A stretch of 64,000 bases of DNA. Source: Symbiodinium natans (lineage: Eukaryota; Sar; Dinophyceae; Suessiales; Symbiodiniaceae). Both the position numbers and the translations under genes were made by a program. The stretch is from positions 927,240 through 991,239 of the forward strand of contig CAJNDS010002346.1 in NCBI GenBank assembly GCA_905221605.1, written 5' to 3'. How positions within the stretch are numbered: position 1 is the stretch's first letter; each line of letters opens with the position of its first letter. Under the pieces are notes generated by a model that made no database searches, was not told where the DNA came from, and saw nothing but the letters and a program-made list of their open reading frames with translations. Shown here piece by piece: positions 19,315 to 29,860 of the stretch.

Positions 19315-20112
19315 TTGGGGGTTTTGGATTCCAGGGATAACCTGTTTCCCCCGCACTTGTCAGAGTCGTCCCTCTCCCCGACAACCCGTGTTTTTCCCCT
19401 TGGCCAAAATTTTGTCACCTTGCCCGAGACGTTTTGCCAATCCCCTTCCAAAGCAGATGTCTTCAGCCTTAGCTGTTGTGAGGTCTGCAGGTGTCAGGCC
19501 GGGGAGGACCCGTGCCACACCCTTTTCCTGGTAGGGGATGGTCTCGCGCTTGCAGTTTTGTGTCGGCTGTGCCGAGGATGGGCTTCCCATGAATGTGCCG
19601 TGGTGCCTGAGTGTCAGAGTTGCCTGGTGGAGCTTCCAAGCTACACCCGGTCATCTAGACACGCGGTTCTGTGTGGCATGTGTCAGGGTATGCCCCTCCA
19701 GAAGGAGTGGGATTCAGGATTGGGGCAGGTTTCGCTTGGAGCGGAATGTGTACCAGCCAAAGATCCCTCACCAGTCCCAATTTCTTTAGCAGCGCTATGC
19801 CAATACGAGGTGGTCCACCATCCCTTGGTGACGGGACCGAGGTATTTTCCTCTGGAGGCTTTGTGCGACATGCAGTTGTATGAAACCCCCAGCACTTTTA
19901 CTCCCCTCGTCTCAGGAGGTGGATCTCGACCCACAGGTACCCAGTCGTCTTGTCGCAGCAGAAGAACCCGACGACGTCGCAACAGAACGGCCCGGCCTCT
20001 CAAGGCTAGGGAGCCTTTGGATTCAGCTATCGTAGCCTGGAACACGACAGCTCAGCATGAAAAGATGGAAATAGAAATAGAATGTATGCGACGTCAACCT
20101 GTGCTTATGTAG
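19315..20112 (+). CDS. Hypothetical Cys-rich protein
   Basis: This frame starts 27 bp after the previous stop. Residues of about 50-125 contain spaced Cys pairs (CCEVCRC, CRLC, CQSC, CGMC), suggesting zinc binding. A basic Arg-rich patch (RSRRTRRRRNRTARP) lies near residue 220. It may be a second ORF of the same unit. No family was recognised. Confidence 0.35.
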   Translation: MGVLDSRDNLFPPHLSESSLSPTTRVFPLGQNFVTLPETFCQSPSKADVFSLSCCEVCRCQAGEDPCHTLFLVGDGLALAVLCRLCRGWASHECAVVPECQSCLVELPSYTRSSRHAVLCGMCQGMPLQKEWDSGLGQVSLGAECVPAKDPSPVPISLAALCQYEVVHHPLVTGPRYFPLEALCDMQLYETPSTFTPLVSGGGSRPTGTQSSCRSRRTRRRRNRTARPLKAREPLDSAIVAWNTTAQHEKMEIEIECMRRQPVLM

Positions 20113-20123
20113 ATGCGGTTGGA

Positions 20124-20390
20124 CGCCAAGTGGTCGCCACCATGCATCCGGCGTCAGAAGAAGCAACAGCCAGAAATCTCCACGATCTCGCCCGAAAGAA
20201 ATCACAACGACCTCTCCCGAAAGCCCATCCCAAAAGTGCCAAAAAGGCAATCACCGAGAAGCGGTAGGCCGCCACGTGGTCGCCACCATACATCCGGCGT
20301 CAGCAGAAGAAAGAGCCAGAAATCTCCACGATCTCGCCCGAAAGAAATCACAACGATCCCTCCCGAAAGCCCATCCCAAAGAGAGAAAAT
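20124..20390 (-). repeat. Two tandem copies (146-bp period) in the LINE 3' tail
   Basis: TGGTCGCCACCAT starts at 20131 and again at 20277. About 110 bp of each unit match with few differences, including a purine-rich stretch of AGAAGAA and CCCGAAAG boxes. Direct repeats of this kind at LINE 3' ends often take part in RT recognition. Confidence 0.8.
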
Positions 20391-20394
20391 GCAC

Positions 20395-23300
20395 TCACAA
20401 CCCCACAAAAACACAGCAGGGAAAGCCCACCGATACGACAAGCTCACGCTCGAAGGCCGTCCCTGATGGCGCCATACTTCTCTCGCAAGCGCACGGCGAA
20501 CGGCTCGCTCTCCACCATCGCACGTTCAAGAACAGCTCGTTCCCACCTTCTCGCACGCCGAACCGCAGCAACGTCCACTTGCCATCCATCAGTGACAAAA
20601 CCCAACTGTTTGGAGCATGCCTCATCCGCCAAGCGATTGAAGCGCCGGGCCATCGTTGCGCAAACTCCCGGAGGAGGAATCCAACTGGGTCGCTTGCCGT
20701 GGCTAGGCTGGGAATCCAGTGCACAATCAAATCACCGAGGCCCGCGGTGACACGCTGCCAGAACGCAGCCAAAGGTCCAGCAAAATCACCACGAGCAGCA
20801 CGTGCAATGCGCCTCACTGCAGCGTCATTGTCCGTGAGCACCACACCTTCTACGGCGTTGCCTGCGGTGTGCGCAGCCAAGACAGCCAACGCATGACGTT
20901 CGGCAGCGGCCGGGGTCTGCTCGGGACCCGGGACCAATCCATGCACCACTATCTCCTGATTGCCCGCTTTCGCAGCAATAGCCCATGCCGCACGCTGCCA
21001 GTGCTCCATTCCAGCAGCAATCAAGCACCCACCATCCGTAGCACAGAAGAGCGAATCGCCGTTCTCACGCGCCAGCTGAATGAATTGCGCAAGTTCATCA
21101 TCAAGCTCAACCTCCATGCCACCGTCCCTTGCAGCAAAGGGCACCACAGCCACAAGAAGTTTGCGCTCAGCCCTGGTGTACCCATCTCCCAAGCCCTGCG
21201 GAGCCAGCGGACAATCGAAAACCATATGCTCAGTGGGCGGCGCCTCCATCCCGCACTTGCACTGCGTCTGGACATCAACGCGCTGAAGGAGCCGTCCATC
21301 CACCACAGAAGCCGTAACCGCACGAAAAGCCGCCCTCGAGGAGAGGTTGACGATTCTCACATGCTCATCCAGTATGAGGGCACGCCTCCCAAGCGGCCCA
21401 GCTCCACCTGTGCGCCCATCGCCGTTCCACAGATCCTGGTGCCAGGCCTGCACAGCCGCACGCAGAAATGCATCCACTGTGTGCCACGCCGGCGAAAACG
21501 TGCCAAGCAAGGTGTGCACGTCCATGCCTCCTTCATCCGCCCAGCCCCATCTCGCAAAAACCTTGGCCCAAGCTGAGCTAGCCGCGTCTGACGTCGGATG
21601 CCCCATGAGCACTGCCGACCGTCGTCTCCACTCTGCACGAATGACCACCGCTGCAAAAGCAAAAGAAAGATCCAGCCACGGCCCACCCATAGCAGCCCAT
21701 GCCATCATGCAGGAGCGACCTTTAGGGACCTGCCCAGCCCATAGAGCCCTCTCGACACGTGCCTGCCAGCGTTTCTGGGTGTGAACACGATAGCGATTCC
21801 AGCAAGCAGCCCATGCAATAGCCGAGACAACCAGTGACCGCAATAAGATGGCACGCCTACCCACATGTTTGCAAGCTTTGGCAATACGCTCACACCGCAC
21901 CAAGACCATGTCGTCAAGAGCCCGCAGATCCGGCGCTACACCACCTCTCCTCATGACATAGTGCACGCCAAGCAGCTTGAAAGCAAAGACCACAGGCCCT
22001 AGGATGTCAGTGCGCTCCTGCAATCGCCTCCGAGCCACCTTGGACGTAGCAAACGAGGCCTGTTTGTCGGGATGCACAGTCAGGTTGAACACAGCATCGA
22101 CTCTCCTGCCAGCAGTCACAGCATCGGTCAAAAGCAGCTCTGCATCAGTATCCAAGCTCCAGCAAGTGCGATCATCCACGAAGATTTTCACGGTGAGTGA
22201 GGGCGCCGCCTGTTTGACCACAGCATGCCAAACTGTCATCAAGCAGTTGACCAAAGTAACAGACAGCGGGCATCCCTGCTGCAAGCCACAAGCCACTCGT
22301 ATAGGCCTCGGGTGGACCACGCCATCAAGCATAAGGAAGCGATCCTGTTGCACATAGAAGTCGCGAACCACTGCGGCGAGCGCGCCAGGGAATCCCATAT
22401 GCAGGGCCACATCCACAGCCTGCTGTGGACGAACACTGTCGAAGAACTTCTTGACATCGGTTTTGACGCCCAACAAATGGCATCTACCCCCATGGGTCCG
22501 CTCCAAATCCCGAAGCAGCGCATCATGAACCCCATGTAGGCTTCTCCCAACAACTCCTCCATGAATATCAGAAGGAAAAGCAGCAGTAGCCCAGTCACGA
22601 AGGCGTCTACAAGCCAATGAGGCCAGTGCTCTCCACAATACTGCACCAATAGCCAAGGGCCGTTGAGTGCCGTCAGGCTTTGGCACCAAAGCGATTCTGA
22701 TGCGCTTCCACGCCAAAGGCACGCGCCCTACTTGAAGCATGGCCTGCCAGAGTTCCACCACCTGCACCCAAAAGCCACACGGCAAACAAGTCAGCTGCGC
22801 TGCCGCCCACCCATCCAGCCCTGTGGCACGCTTGCGCCTTCGTTTGACCACTGCCGCCAACTCATCCGGCGTAAACTGCAGCGCATCATCCGCACAAGCA
22901 GGTCCCGCAGGAACGCTCTCCAACAGGGCCGCCGTAGCCTCATGGTCATAGTCGGCGTCACTCCCCCACCAACGCTCCCAAACTTCACGCGCCTGCTCCA
23001 GCTTCTCAGAGGTCTCCAACGGCGCAGTCCACTCACCATCGCGGTGCAAAGGCGGTGGCGCCGCCCGTGTGACCCAACGCGAGACTTGATGGATGTCCAC
23101 CGCCATTCTCTCACGCCACTGAGCCACCAGTCTTTGCTTGGTCTCCAGCGCCTCGGCATCAGCTGCTTTCTGCACCTCCTCCAGCAATTCCGGGAGAGAC
23201 GTGGCGCCAAAGCCATGTCCTTCAGCCTGCCTCCAGACCTTGCGTAAAAGGTTGCCATAGTGAACCGAGTCGTGATCCCGAAGCATGGCCTCGGCGACTC

Positions 23301-24303
23301 GCCTCATGAGCCTCCGCAAACGGCGCTCAAGCAAAGTCTGAACGGTCGGGGCCTTGGTAGAAGGGGGAAGGCCACGGACAGGTACAGGCGCTTCAGCACG
23401 ACGACGAGCCTTGCCACCCGCATGCATCACATCCTCCGCCGCGGCACTGAGGACAGACCAGGCTTCATCCACCTCACCGCGACCAAGAGCGTCATGAAAC
23501 GTCTGCCCACGCGAGCTCCACACATCATTCCACTCCTTAACGGACACTTGCACCGGCACCACTTGCCTGGGCGGCCGGATGCGAAAAGGCTCAGGCCGCC
23601 AGTCAGTGGCCAACTGCACGTCATAGAAGACAAGATCGTGGTCCGCCGGCCCCACCACCTGGTGCTTATAGTCAATCACCAACTTGTCCGTGTGAAGAGC
23701 GAAGTCAATGCACCTGGTATAGTGTCCACCTGGGCCCCGAAACGTGGGCGGCGGGGGAGAATCACCATGAATGGCCTCATTCGCAGATCGCATCGCGCCG
23801 CACGCCAAAGCATCTGAGATGGGAAAGTCTCCCTCAGTTAAATTGAAATCACCCATGAGCAACGCATCTTCCCCCAAAGCAGCCACATGTTCAAAGCAAG
23901 CCTGAAGAATATCACCAGCTTCGGTGCGCGAAGAAGCAGGCAGATACAAGTTGCACAACAGGAGCGGTCTCGCCCGTGGCCTCCAAACTCGCATCACCCC
24001 ACCACGCCCATCCGGCAACCACTGTGGCTTCGGAAGCGGCTCCACCGGCCACCTAGCCAGCGTGATGCATCCCCACTGCGCAGCGCCACTGGGCGCCAGC
24101 CCTTGCTCATGAATCACAAGATGCCACCCAAATTTGGTCGCCAAGTTTCTTAAGGCTCCAAACGAATCTCGCGGTAGACGAGCCTCCTGAACAAGCAGGA
24201 TCCCAATCTCCCACTCAACAGCCAAGCGCAAAACCTCGGCTGCGCGCCCCATCATTGTTCGCACGTTCACTGTGCCCACCCTCAAAGCCCGAGCAGACTT
24301 CAT
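20395..24303 (-). CDS. LINE ORF2: endonuclease, reverse transcriptase, RNase H
   Basis: The 1302-residue protein nicks target DNA and reverse-transcribes the element RNA. The apurinic-type endonuclease spans residues 1-235, with VNVRTM (about 12-17), VQEARLP (38-44), GDFN (151-154), a CIDFAL strand (198-203) and the catalytic DH (221-222). The RT spans about 485-760, with VKTDVKKFFD (catalytic D616), QQGCPLS (675-681) and FVDD (708-711). A CKC..H..C knuckle lies at about 1015-1031. RNase H is near 1085-1210, with D1090, E1135, D1158 and possibly D1205. The start ATG overlaps the ORF1 stop as ATGA, suggesting termination-reinitiation. No frameshift or stop was seen. Confidence 0.92.
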   Translation of the reverse strand: MKSARALRVGTVNVRTMMGRAAEVLRLAVEWEIGILLVQEARLPRDSFGALRNLATKFGWHLVIHEQGLAPSGAAQWGCITLARWPVEPLPKPQWLPDGRGGVMRVWRPRARPLLLCNLYLPASSRTEAGDILQACFEHVAALGEDALLMGDFNLTEGDFPISDALACGAMRSANEAIHGDSPPPPTFRGPGGHYTRCIDFALHTDKLVIDYKHQVVGPADHDLVFYDVQLATDWRPEPFRIRPPRQVVPVQVSVKEWNDVWSSRGQTFHDALGRGEVDEAWSVLSAAAEDVMHAGGKARRRAEAPVPVRGLPPSTKAPTVQTLLERRLRRLMRRVAEAMLRDHDSVHYGNLLRKVWRQAEGHGFGATSLPELLEEVQKAADAEALETKQRLVAQWRERMAVDIHQVSRWVTRAAPPPLHRDGEWTAPLETSEKLEQAREVWERWWGSDADYDHEATAALLESVPAGPACADDALQFTPDELAAVVKRRRKRATGLDGWAAAQLTCLPCGFWVQVVELWQAMLQVGRVPLAWKRIRIALVPKPDGTQRPLAIGAVLWRALASLACRRLRDWATAAFPSDIHGGVVGRSLHGVHDALLRDLERTHGGRCHLLGVKTDVKKFFDSVRPQQAVDVALHMGFPGALAAVVRDFYVQQDRFLMLDGVVHPRPIRVACGLQQGCPLSVTLVNCLMTVWHAVVKQAAPSLTVKIFVDDRTCWSLDTDAELLLTDAVTAGRRVDAVFNLTVHPDKQASFATSKVARRRLQERTDILGPVVFAFKLLGVHYVMRRGGVAPDLRALDDMVLVRCERIAKACKHVGRRAILLRSLVVSAIAWAACWNRYRVHTQKRWQARVERALWAGQVPKGRSCMMAWAAMGGPWLDLSFAFAAVVIRAEWRRRSAVLMGHPTSDAASSAWAKVFARWGWADEGGMDVHTLLGTFSPAWHTVDAFLRAAVQAWHQDLWNGDGRTGGAGPLGRRALILDEHVRIVNLSSRAAFRAVTASVVDGRLLQRVDVQTQCKCGMEAPPTEHMVFDCPLAPQGLGDGYTRAERKLLVAVVPFAARDGGMEVELDDELAQFIQLARENGDSLFCATDGGCLIAAGMEHWQRAAWAIAAKAGNQEIVVHGLVPGPEQTPAAAERHALAVLAAHTAGNAVEGVVLTDNDAAVRRIARAARGDFAGPLAAFWQRVTAGLGDLIVHWIPSLATASDPVGFLLREFAQRWPGASIAWRMRHAPNSWVLSLMDGKWTLLRFGVREGGNELFLNVRWWRASRSPCACERSMAPSGTAFERELVVSVGFPCCVFVGL

Positions 24304-25793
24304 GCTGCTCGCTCCTCGCCGCCACCAATCAGTCCTCGGGGAAGCTCAGGCGGACTCGGCTCATCCAAGATGCCAAGCTTGGACTTGGCCTGCCGCGCAG
24401 CACGCCCGCGAGGCCCATCATCCTTCAGCCAGGGCTCCAGCTCCCGAAGCCATCGCTGGCGATACTTCGCGAAAGTCTTCTCGCCCTTGCAAGTGCCCTT
24501 GGGAAAGCCCCGCTCGTTGCCTGCCAACCGGCGGCAGGCAACACACACAAAGCGCACTTCAAAAGACTTGTCCTCCATCGGCCATGGGATGGCCTCGAGC
24601 TCATGATCTCGGGCGATGTGCTGCTTCGAGGCCTCACCCTCGCCCGCTCCAGCAGTGAGGAAGTTGACAAGCTCAGCCGCACCACTTCGAAGTCGCTCAT
24701 CCAGCGTCGCATCTTCTTTCTGCTTGGCCAGTCGCTGAATCAAGGCCTGGCGCTGCTGCGACATGCCCACGACCGCCTCGCAGGGCATCTTGGCCAGGAG
24801 CTTGGCAGTGTGCGCGAGGCACTTACAATGGCGGCAAACAAAATACGCGGCGCTACGCCGCCCAGGCTGTGTTGCTGGCACATCAATCGTGAAGAGTCCA
24901 CTGTGTCCACCAATGCCACGCTTGATCTGAGAAAGCCGCGACGAGACCCCTTTCGCCCGCACGGCCTGGGTGGCCTTGGGCGCATTGCAGGGCCGAGCGA
25001 CTCTCCTCTTGAAGATGGCGATGTTCTCCTCAGGATGCGCCCGTGCTCCATGCGCGAGCTTCCACTGCCGCAGCTTGTCCCCAGTCAAGTTCCACTCTGC
25101 GGGGAAAGCCTTGAGGCACACAGGGCACCTCCAAGTGACAACAGCGTCATCACGCACCTCGATCGGCTCATCTATGACGCCACGAAGATTGAGCTCCTTC
25201 ATGCGCTCAGGATGCCACGCTCGAATGTGCTTGTTCTTGCGGAAAGACCAAAAGGAGCCTCCGCACGTGAAGCCACAGTCAGGGACAGGACATGTCCACT
25301 CCCAGATTTTGCGCTTCTTTCTGCGCTTCGGTTCGGCAGGCTCCGTATCAATGCCCTCCACATCAGCCAAAACCGCCACATCATCCTCAGCGTCATTGCT
25401 ACACCTGGAGCTGTCTCGCGAAAGCTCACACCTCCTCGCCCCCCGTGCAAAAGCTGCAACCAGCGAACAGCTTGCTGCGCCACCAGTGGCAGCGCTCGGT
25501 TCGCCCCTTCGGCTGCTGCCGCCCCCAGCCGCGCTCGCCGATGGCCGCACGGGCGCAGGCGGAGGAACAACAGCGCCGCTTACTCTTCCAACCGGCACAT
25601 GAAATCCTTCAGCATTGCGAGTATACACGGTCCACGCCGCATCAGAGCCCTCAGCAGTGTCATTCGGGTGGTCCCGGACTCCTCCACCTCGACCGCCCTT
25701 AGTGTCACCGATCTCCTGGATGTTCGTGATCACCGCTGGCAAGGGCCCACCATCGAGGGCAGGCACCAGCAAGTCATAGTGGCCGGCGCTCAT
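24300..25793 (-). CDS. LINE ORF1: multi-zinc-finger nucleic-acid-binding protein
   Basis: The 497-residue protein probably coats element RNA. A low-complexity Gly/Ala/Pro N-terminus (residues 1-150) and a basic KRRKKRK patch (156-162) precede putative zinc modules. The first has C168/C173 with H189/H194. The second has C223/C226 with H248/H253. CRHC (320-323) and CVAC (417-420) come later. This is unlike the coiled-coil/RRM ORF1 of mammalian L1 and nearer to the Cys/His-finger ORF1 products of other non-LTR elements. The stop TGA shares bases with the ORF2 ATG. Confidence 0.8.
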   Translation of the reverse strand: MSAGHYDLLVPALDGGPLPAVITNIQEIGDTKGGRGGGVRDHPNDTAEGSDAAWTVYTRNAEGFHVPVGRVSGAVVPPPAPVRPSASAAGGGSSRRGEPSAATGGAASCSLVAAFARGARRCELSRDSSRCSNDAEDDVAVLADVEGIDTEPAEPKRRKKRKIWEWTCPVPDCGFTCGGSFWSFRKNKHIRAWHPERMKELNLRGVIDEPIEVRDDAVVTWRCPVCLKAFPAEWNLTGDKLRQWKLAHGARAHPEENIAIFKRRVARPCNAPKATQAVRAKGVSSRLSQIKRGIGGHSGLFTIDVPATQPGRRSAAYFVCRHCKCLAHTAKLLAKMPCEAVVGMSQQRQALIQRLAKQKEDATLDERLRSGAAELVNFLTAGAGEGEASKQHIARDHELEAIPWPMEDKSFEVRFVCVACRRLAGNERGFPKGTCKGEKTFAKYRQRWLRELEPWLKDDGPRGRAARQAKSKLGILDEPSPPELPRGLIGGGEERAA

Positions 25794-28590
25794 CCAAGAC
25801 CCCGCATGCGGGCCTGACTGGGACCGCGCAACATGGCTCGGGCGTCAGGGGTCTAAGCCGGCAACATTGTGCGTCCTCGAAAGGAGGTGTGAAGTGCGAG
25901 AACGGCACTATACTGCGCCACGTTGCCAGCCCGATCCCCCAAGTCGGGCGGCGGCCGCGCACTGTCGACACACGCTCGCCAGGCTGGCCATGGCTGGCCT
26001 GTCCGACCAGCCTTCGGCGGTAAGGGTGTCTGCGCGGGCCGCCGCCGCCTGCAAGCAGGCGCGCCCGCGCACCGGCCGCGTTCCTGCAAGCAGCGCCTTG
26101 CGGTGTCCTGCCGCTGCTGCAACACGGGCAATGCATCCGCCCGCTCAGTTTTGAGACGACCTGGGAACGCGCTCGGGTGCCGCAACTATGTCGACGTCAT
26201 CAAGGAACGCGAAGATGGCCTCGCCGTCATTGAAGGTCAGCGAGCGCAGCGTGCTGTGCCACGACATAGAACGCGGGCATCAACGGATCGCCCAGCTCGC
26301 CGCGTTCAGCCTGACAAACATCGTGCGCGCAGCCATCATCGTCGTACCAGGTGAAAACACTGGGCGTCGCATAGAACTGCCGCACGTTGGGAAGCAAAGG
26401 CTGCAGCTCCTCAAGTATGGATCCCCGCGAGAGGTGGTCCTAAGCGCCGACGGCATCAACGGAAGGGACGGTGGCAAGGGGCATGCCTCCCTGTTGGGCC
26501 GACGAGACGCCGCAACACATTCCCGATTGCGAGTGCACCGACCCACCCGTTCGGCTTGCGAAGTGCGACGAGCAGGAGGGACCTCTGCATTGGCTAGCCA
26601 AAGGGCGCCATGCAGCAAGCGAACGTCCCTTTCGTCATCAGCAGGACGCGGATCGAAGGAAAGAACGCAACGTAAGTCGACGAAAGCACCCAAATGAGTT
26701 CGTCATCCAGAAGTGCGTCGTTTTGGCCATCGTGCACCCGTCCCTTAATTAAATGCACGGAAACGAGACATGCGAAAGCTCATGCCAAAAGGTACGTGTG
26801 CCTCGGCCCAGCAAAGCTCGGCGATTCTGGATGGTTTTGTCAAGTGCCCGCGGTCGGCTCCACATGCTTCGACTCGTCACTGTGACGACAGTGACCAGTG
26901 ACCTCCTCTGCCAACGGTGAATAATAATCCACCGATACCGGCCACTTCCGAACATGGATTTTCTCGAAGCATCGCAATCGCTCCATGATTCTCGTGGCGA
27001 TGGCCCACAATTTCGCTGATAGGGTACAAGTGAAACGGTCTATACATATGCTTCATGCGGCTTCCTGCAGCGCTACAAAACTACTACAAACTTGCAGAAT
27101 TTGCAGAAGTCATCGCGCGACTACTTCCCGAATCCGTTGTTTGCAGCTCCGGTTTCCTTCTTGGTCGACCGTGGGAGGCGAGCCAAAGTCCCCACACAAA
27201 CTATATAGACCCAGAATGGCAAAGAGTGCTCCATCGCCCAACTCGTGCTCCACAAAACATGCGAATCAAGCGGCCCTTAGACCCGCGGCATGAAGTACAC
27301 GTTTTGGTGCTAATTGTATTTCATTTGACTTTTGTTGCCGGAACAGCCATGCGATCCCGACCGCGGAGGGCACCTACCCTGAGCTTCTCCAGTCCTCACG
27401 TTGGCCCTTGGTCGTCTCGGCCATGAGCTTAGTGGCATGATTCGTCCCGCGCCTGGGGGTCCGGGCCAGTGCCAGCATCGCCGCCCTAAGGTCCTCCTTG
27501 CTCGCGTTTTGCCTCAACATGCGCCCAGTGACGCACCTGCAGACCGGCTGTTCGAATCAGTGCCCCCGCTTGCCAGCAACCTCCCACACGCTCCGACAGC
27601 ATTTCCAGATGCAACGCGATGGAGTGAAAAAAACTGGAAGCTTTGCTGTCGCCACCCGGCCGTGACGCGGCTGGGATGGCAGTTGAATGGCTCTCCCAGC
27701 CGACTATAGACAGCTCGCATCATCTGATTCGTCTGAGCTCATCGCACGTAACGTGCAGTTGGCGGACATGAACCTGCTCACGACGCGCGCCACATCGAGA
27801 TTTTCCGCAATGGCTTGGCAAGCTGGCGTGGAGCCTAAGTTTTTGTTGGCTTGTGCGGCAAGGGGCTGACTCCCACCCTGCCACAGCAATCCGCCGAACT
27901 CCAGTATGCGTGCGGCTTTTTGGCCAAGCGCGTAATGAACTTTCATGCCATGCCGGCAGTCATCCGCAGCCGCGCGACGCAAGACCCCGAACATTCCCTC
28001 GGGGGGCCCACAGTGCCTGCAGGTGCGTGTTGGCTGCCGATGTCGGAGGGCGGCGGAACGGCTCGCCGTGCAGCGCCCTGTGCAGCGCCGGGCACAGCTG
28101 GAGCAGCAGCAGGATATGTTGATAAGAAACCTTTGCTAGAAGGTTTTTTCCGACGTTGTTGAACAGACTTTTGGATTTCATGCGAGGGTTTTATGATGTA
28201 AAACCGTTATTATGAAACGAACTCTTCTGTTGGCTTCGCATTTCTCAGGAGAAACCTCCATTTCCCGCCCCGCATGGTGCCCCCGCGCTCCCCTCAACCC
28301 ATTTGCAAAGAGAACGAGTGATGCGATGGTTGGGTAGGCATGCTTCCTCATGCCTCCCCCACTTGGAACAAGAATCATCTTCCAGCATGTACAACTTTGG
28401 CGGGAGGAGGCGGCGCCCCCCGCCCCCCACCCCGCCCTTCACAAACACAGTGTATCGAACTGGTGGATTAACCCTCAAACCCCCGGAGCCACGCCGCAAA
28501 GTGGCATGGTGCGCTTGGGTCAAAACCACGCTGGCGGTTGCGCGTGGGCCCTTGACCGCCTTTACCATGAAGCTTCTTAGGCGAACCCCA
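25794..28590. other. No gene recognised
   Basis: This is a GC-rich stretch upstream of the LINE. Open frames exist on both strands but none has a recognisable domain or convincing composition. A short CGCCTGC-AA-GCAGGCG hairpin is at 26046-26061. The proximal part may be the LINE 5' untranslated region. There are no telomere-type heptamers. Confidence 0.45.
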
Positions 28591-28899
28591 AACCCCAAAC
28601 CCCAAAGCCTGAACCCTGAACCCTGAAGAACCCTGAGCCCTGAACCCTACAGCCTGAACCCGACTGCTCATGACTGACGGACGTTTGCATCTCTGCAGTG
28701 TGGTTGCGAGGCTGCTAAGCAGGTGGCAAATCCTACGGCCCTCAGATCATGCAGCAACAACCCCAAACCCTAAACCCTAGACTCGATCAGTGTTAGGGAT
28801 CCTTTTTACTTTTTGGGTTATGGGCTTTCTTATATATGAACAAAAAGGATCCTTCTTTCTGCCTCGGGGAACAGGGATGAAGTAGACTCTAGGCTTTGG

Positions 28900-29860
28900 G
28901 TGTTGTTTCGTGTGACCTGCTCCAGCACCATGGCCGATGAGATGAAGCCGTTGCCCATCGGCGCGGCTATTGGTGATGCAGCTCGCACACGAGCACCCAA
29001 AGTGGGGCCCTAGTATTCTTTGATCCTTTAAGCTCGCACCCCAAACCCCAGGGCCCCAAACTTAAGCCTGCGAACCCGAAACCATCCAAGCACCTAAACC
29101 CGAAAACCCGGAACCCCTAAACCTGAAACCCGAAACCCGAAACCCGAAACCCGAAATCCGAAATCCGAAGCCCGAAGCCCGAAACCCTAAACCCTAAACC
29201 TATCCTAAACCTTAAGGCCCTAAACCCTAAACCCTAAAAAAAAAGCCCTCCCCACACCCCAAACCCCTTTAGGGTGCCTTCGTGCCCCAGGAAGTGTCAG
29301 AGTCTTCCGCGTTGTCTCTCGCGGAGCCACGGATGCCTTGGTACGGCTTTCTTCCGCTTCTTGGTTTAGGGTGTAGGGTTTAGGGTTTACGGTTCAGGGA
29401 TGGTCTTGGGGGTGGTCTTGGGTTCGAAAAGGGTCGGGATCCTATGCTTCCGTCTGGCCTGCTCTAGCTATGGCCGAGAGGGCAGTGGTTGGAGTGCCAT
29501 TGCCCACATCTTGACGTTGATGAATAGCACCCAAATGGCCCTCACTCAATGTCGTTTGACACCCTTTCAAAAGCAAGAAATGTGCACCGCTTCTCCTCCA
29601 CAGGTTTATTTGGAAACTTGGAACTGAAACCAAAAGTTGGTGTCATCTCTTGTAGCCTAGCTCATGGGTTTAGGGTTTAGGGTTCAGGGTTCAGGGATTA
29701 GGGTTGGTGCAGGACCCATGTGGGCCCTAACGCTTAAACCCTCTTCGGATGCATCTCGTGCCCAAGGATGTGAGCGCTGGGTCTCCCAACGCGGTTGCCT
29801 TCACGGATCTGTGGATTCCTTGTCACAGCTTTCTTTCCATTGAAAAAGGGTTTAGGGTAA
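28900..29860 (+). repeat. Diverged tandem duplication of about 480 bp
   Basis: Unit 1 (about 28900-29390) and unit 2 (about 29400-29860) share order and sequence. GACCTGCTCCAGCACCATGG matches GGCCTGCTCTAGCTATGG, and GAGCACCCAAAGTGGGGCCC matches TAGCACCCAAATGGCCC. GTGCCCCAGGAAGTGTCAG matches GTGCCCAAGGATGTGAGCG, and the GGCTTTCTTCC box matches AGCTTTCTTTCC. Each unit ends in TTTAGGG repeats. A short coding-like exon may be embedded (29293-29360, EVSESSALSLAEPR). Confidence 0.6.

Larger units (their letters stand above)
20124..25793 (-). mobile_element. APE-type LINE with C-terminal RNase H
   Basis: This reverse-strand non-LTR retrotransposon has ORF1 (zinc fingers) at 25793-24300 and ORF2 (endonuclease, RT, zinc knuckle, RNase H) at 24303-20395. 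A 3' untranslated tail carries a direct repeat. There are no LTRs and no obvious poly(A). Both ORFs are long and open with their motifs in place, so the copy looks young. The 5' end beyond 25793 is not defined. Confidence 0.88.

Noticed and set aside
21080-25820. Many plus-strand frames opposite the LINE ORFs
   Set aside because: They are antisense to clear endonuclease, RT and RNase H motifs and lack domains.
26046-26061. CGCCTGC-AA-GCAGGCG hairpin as a terminator or regulatory site
   Set aside because: A single short GC hairpin without context; it is not evidence of a function in a eukaryotic genome.
25860-27900. Possible genes in the GC-rich region upstream of the LINE
   Set aside because: Frames on both strands are similar in length, with low-complexity Arg/Ala/Pro composition and no motif; none could be supported.
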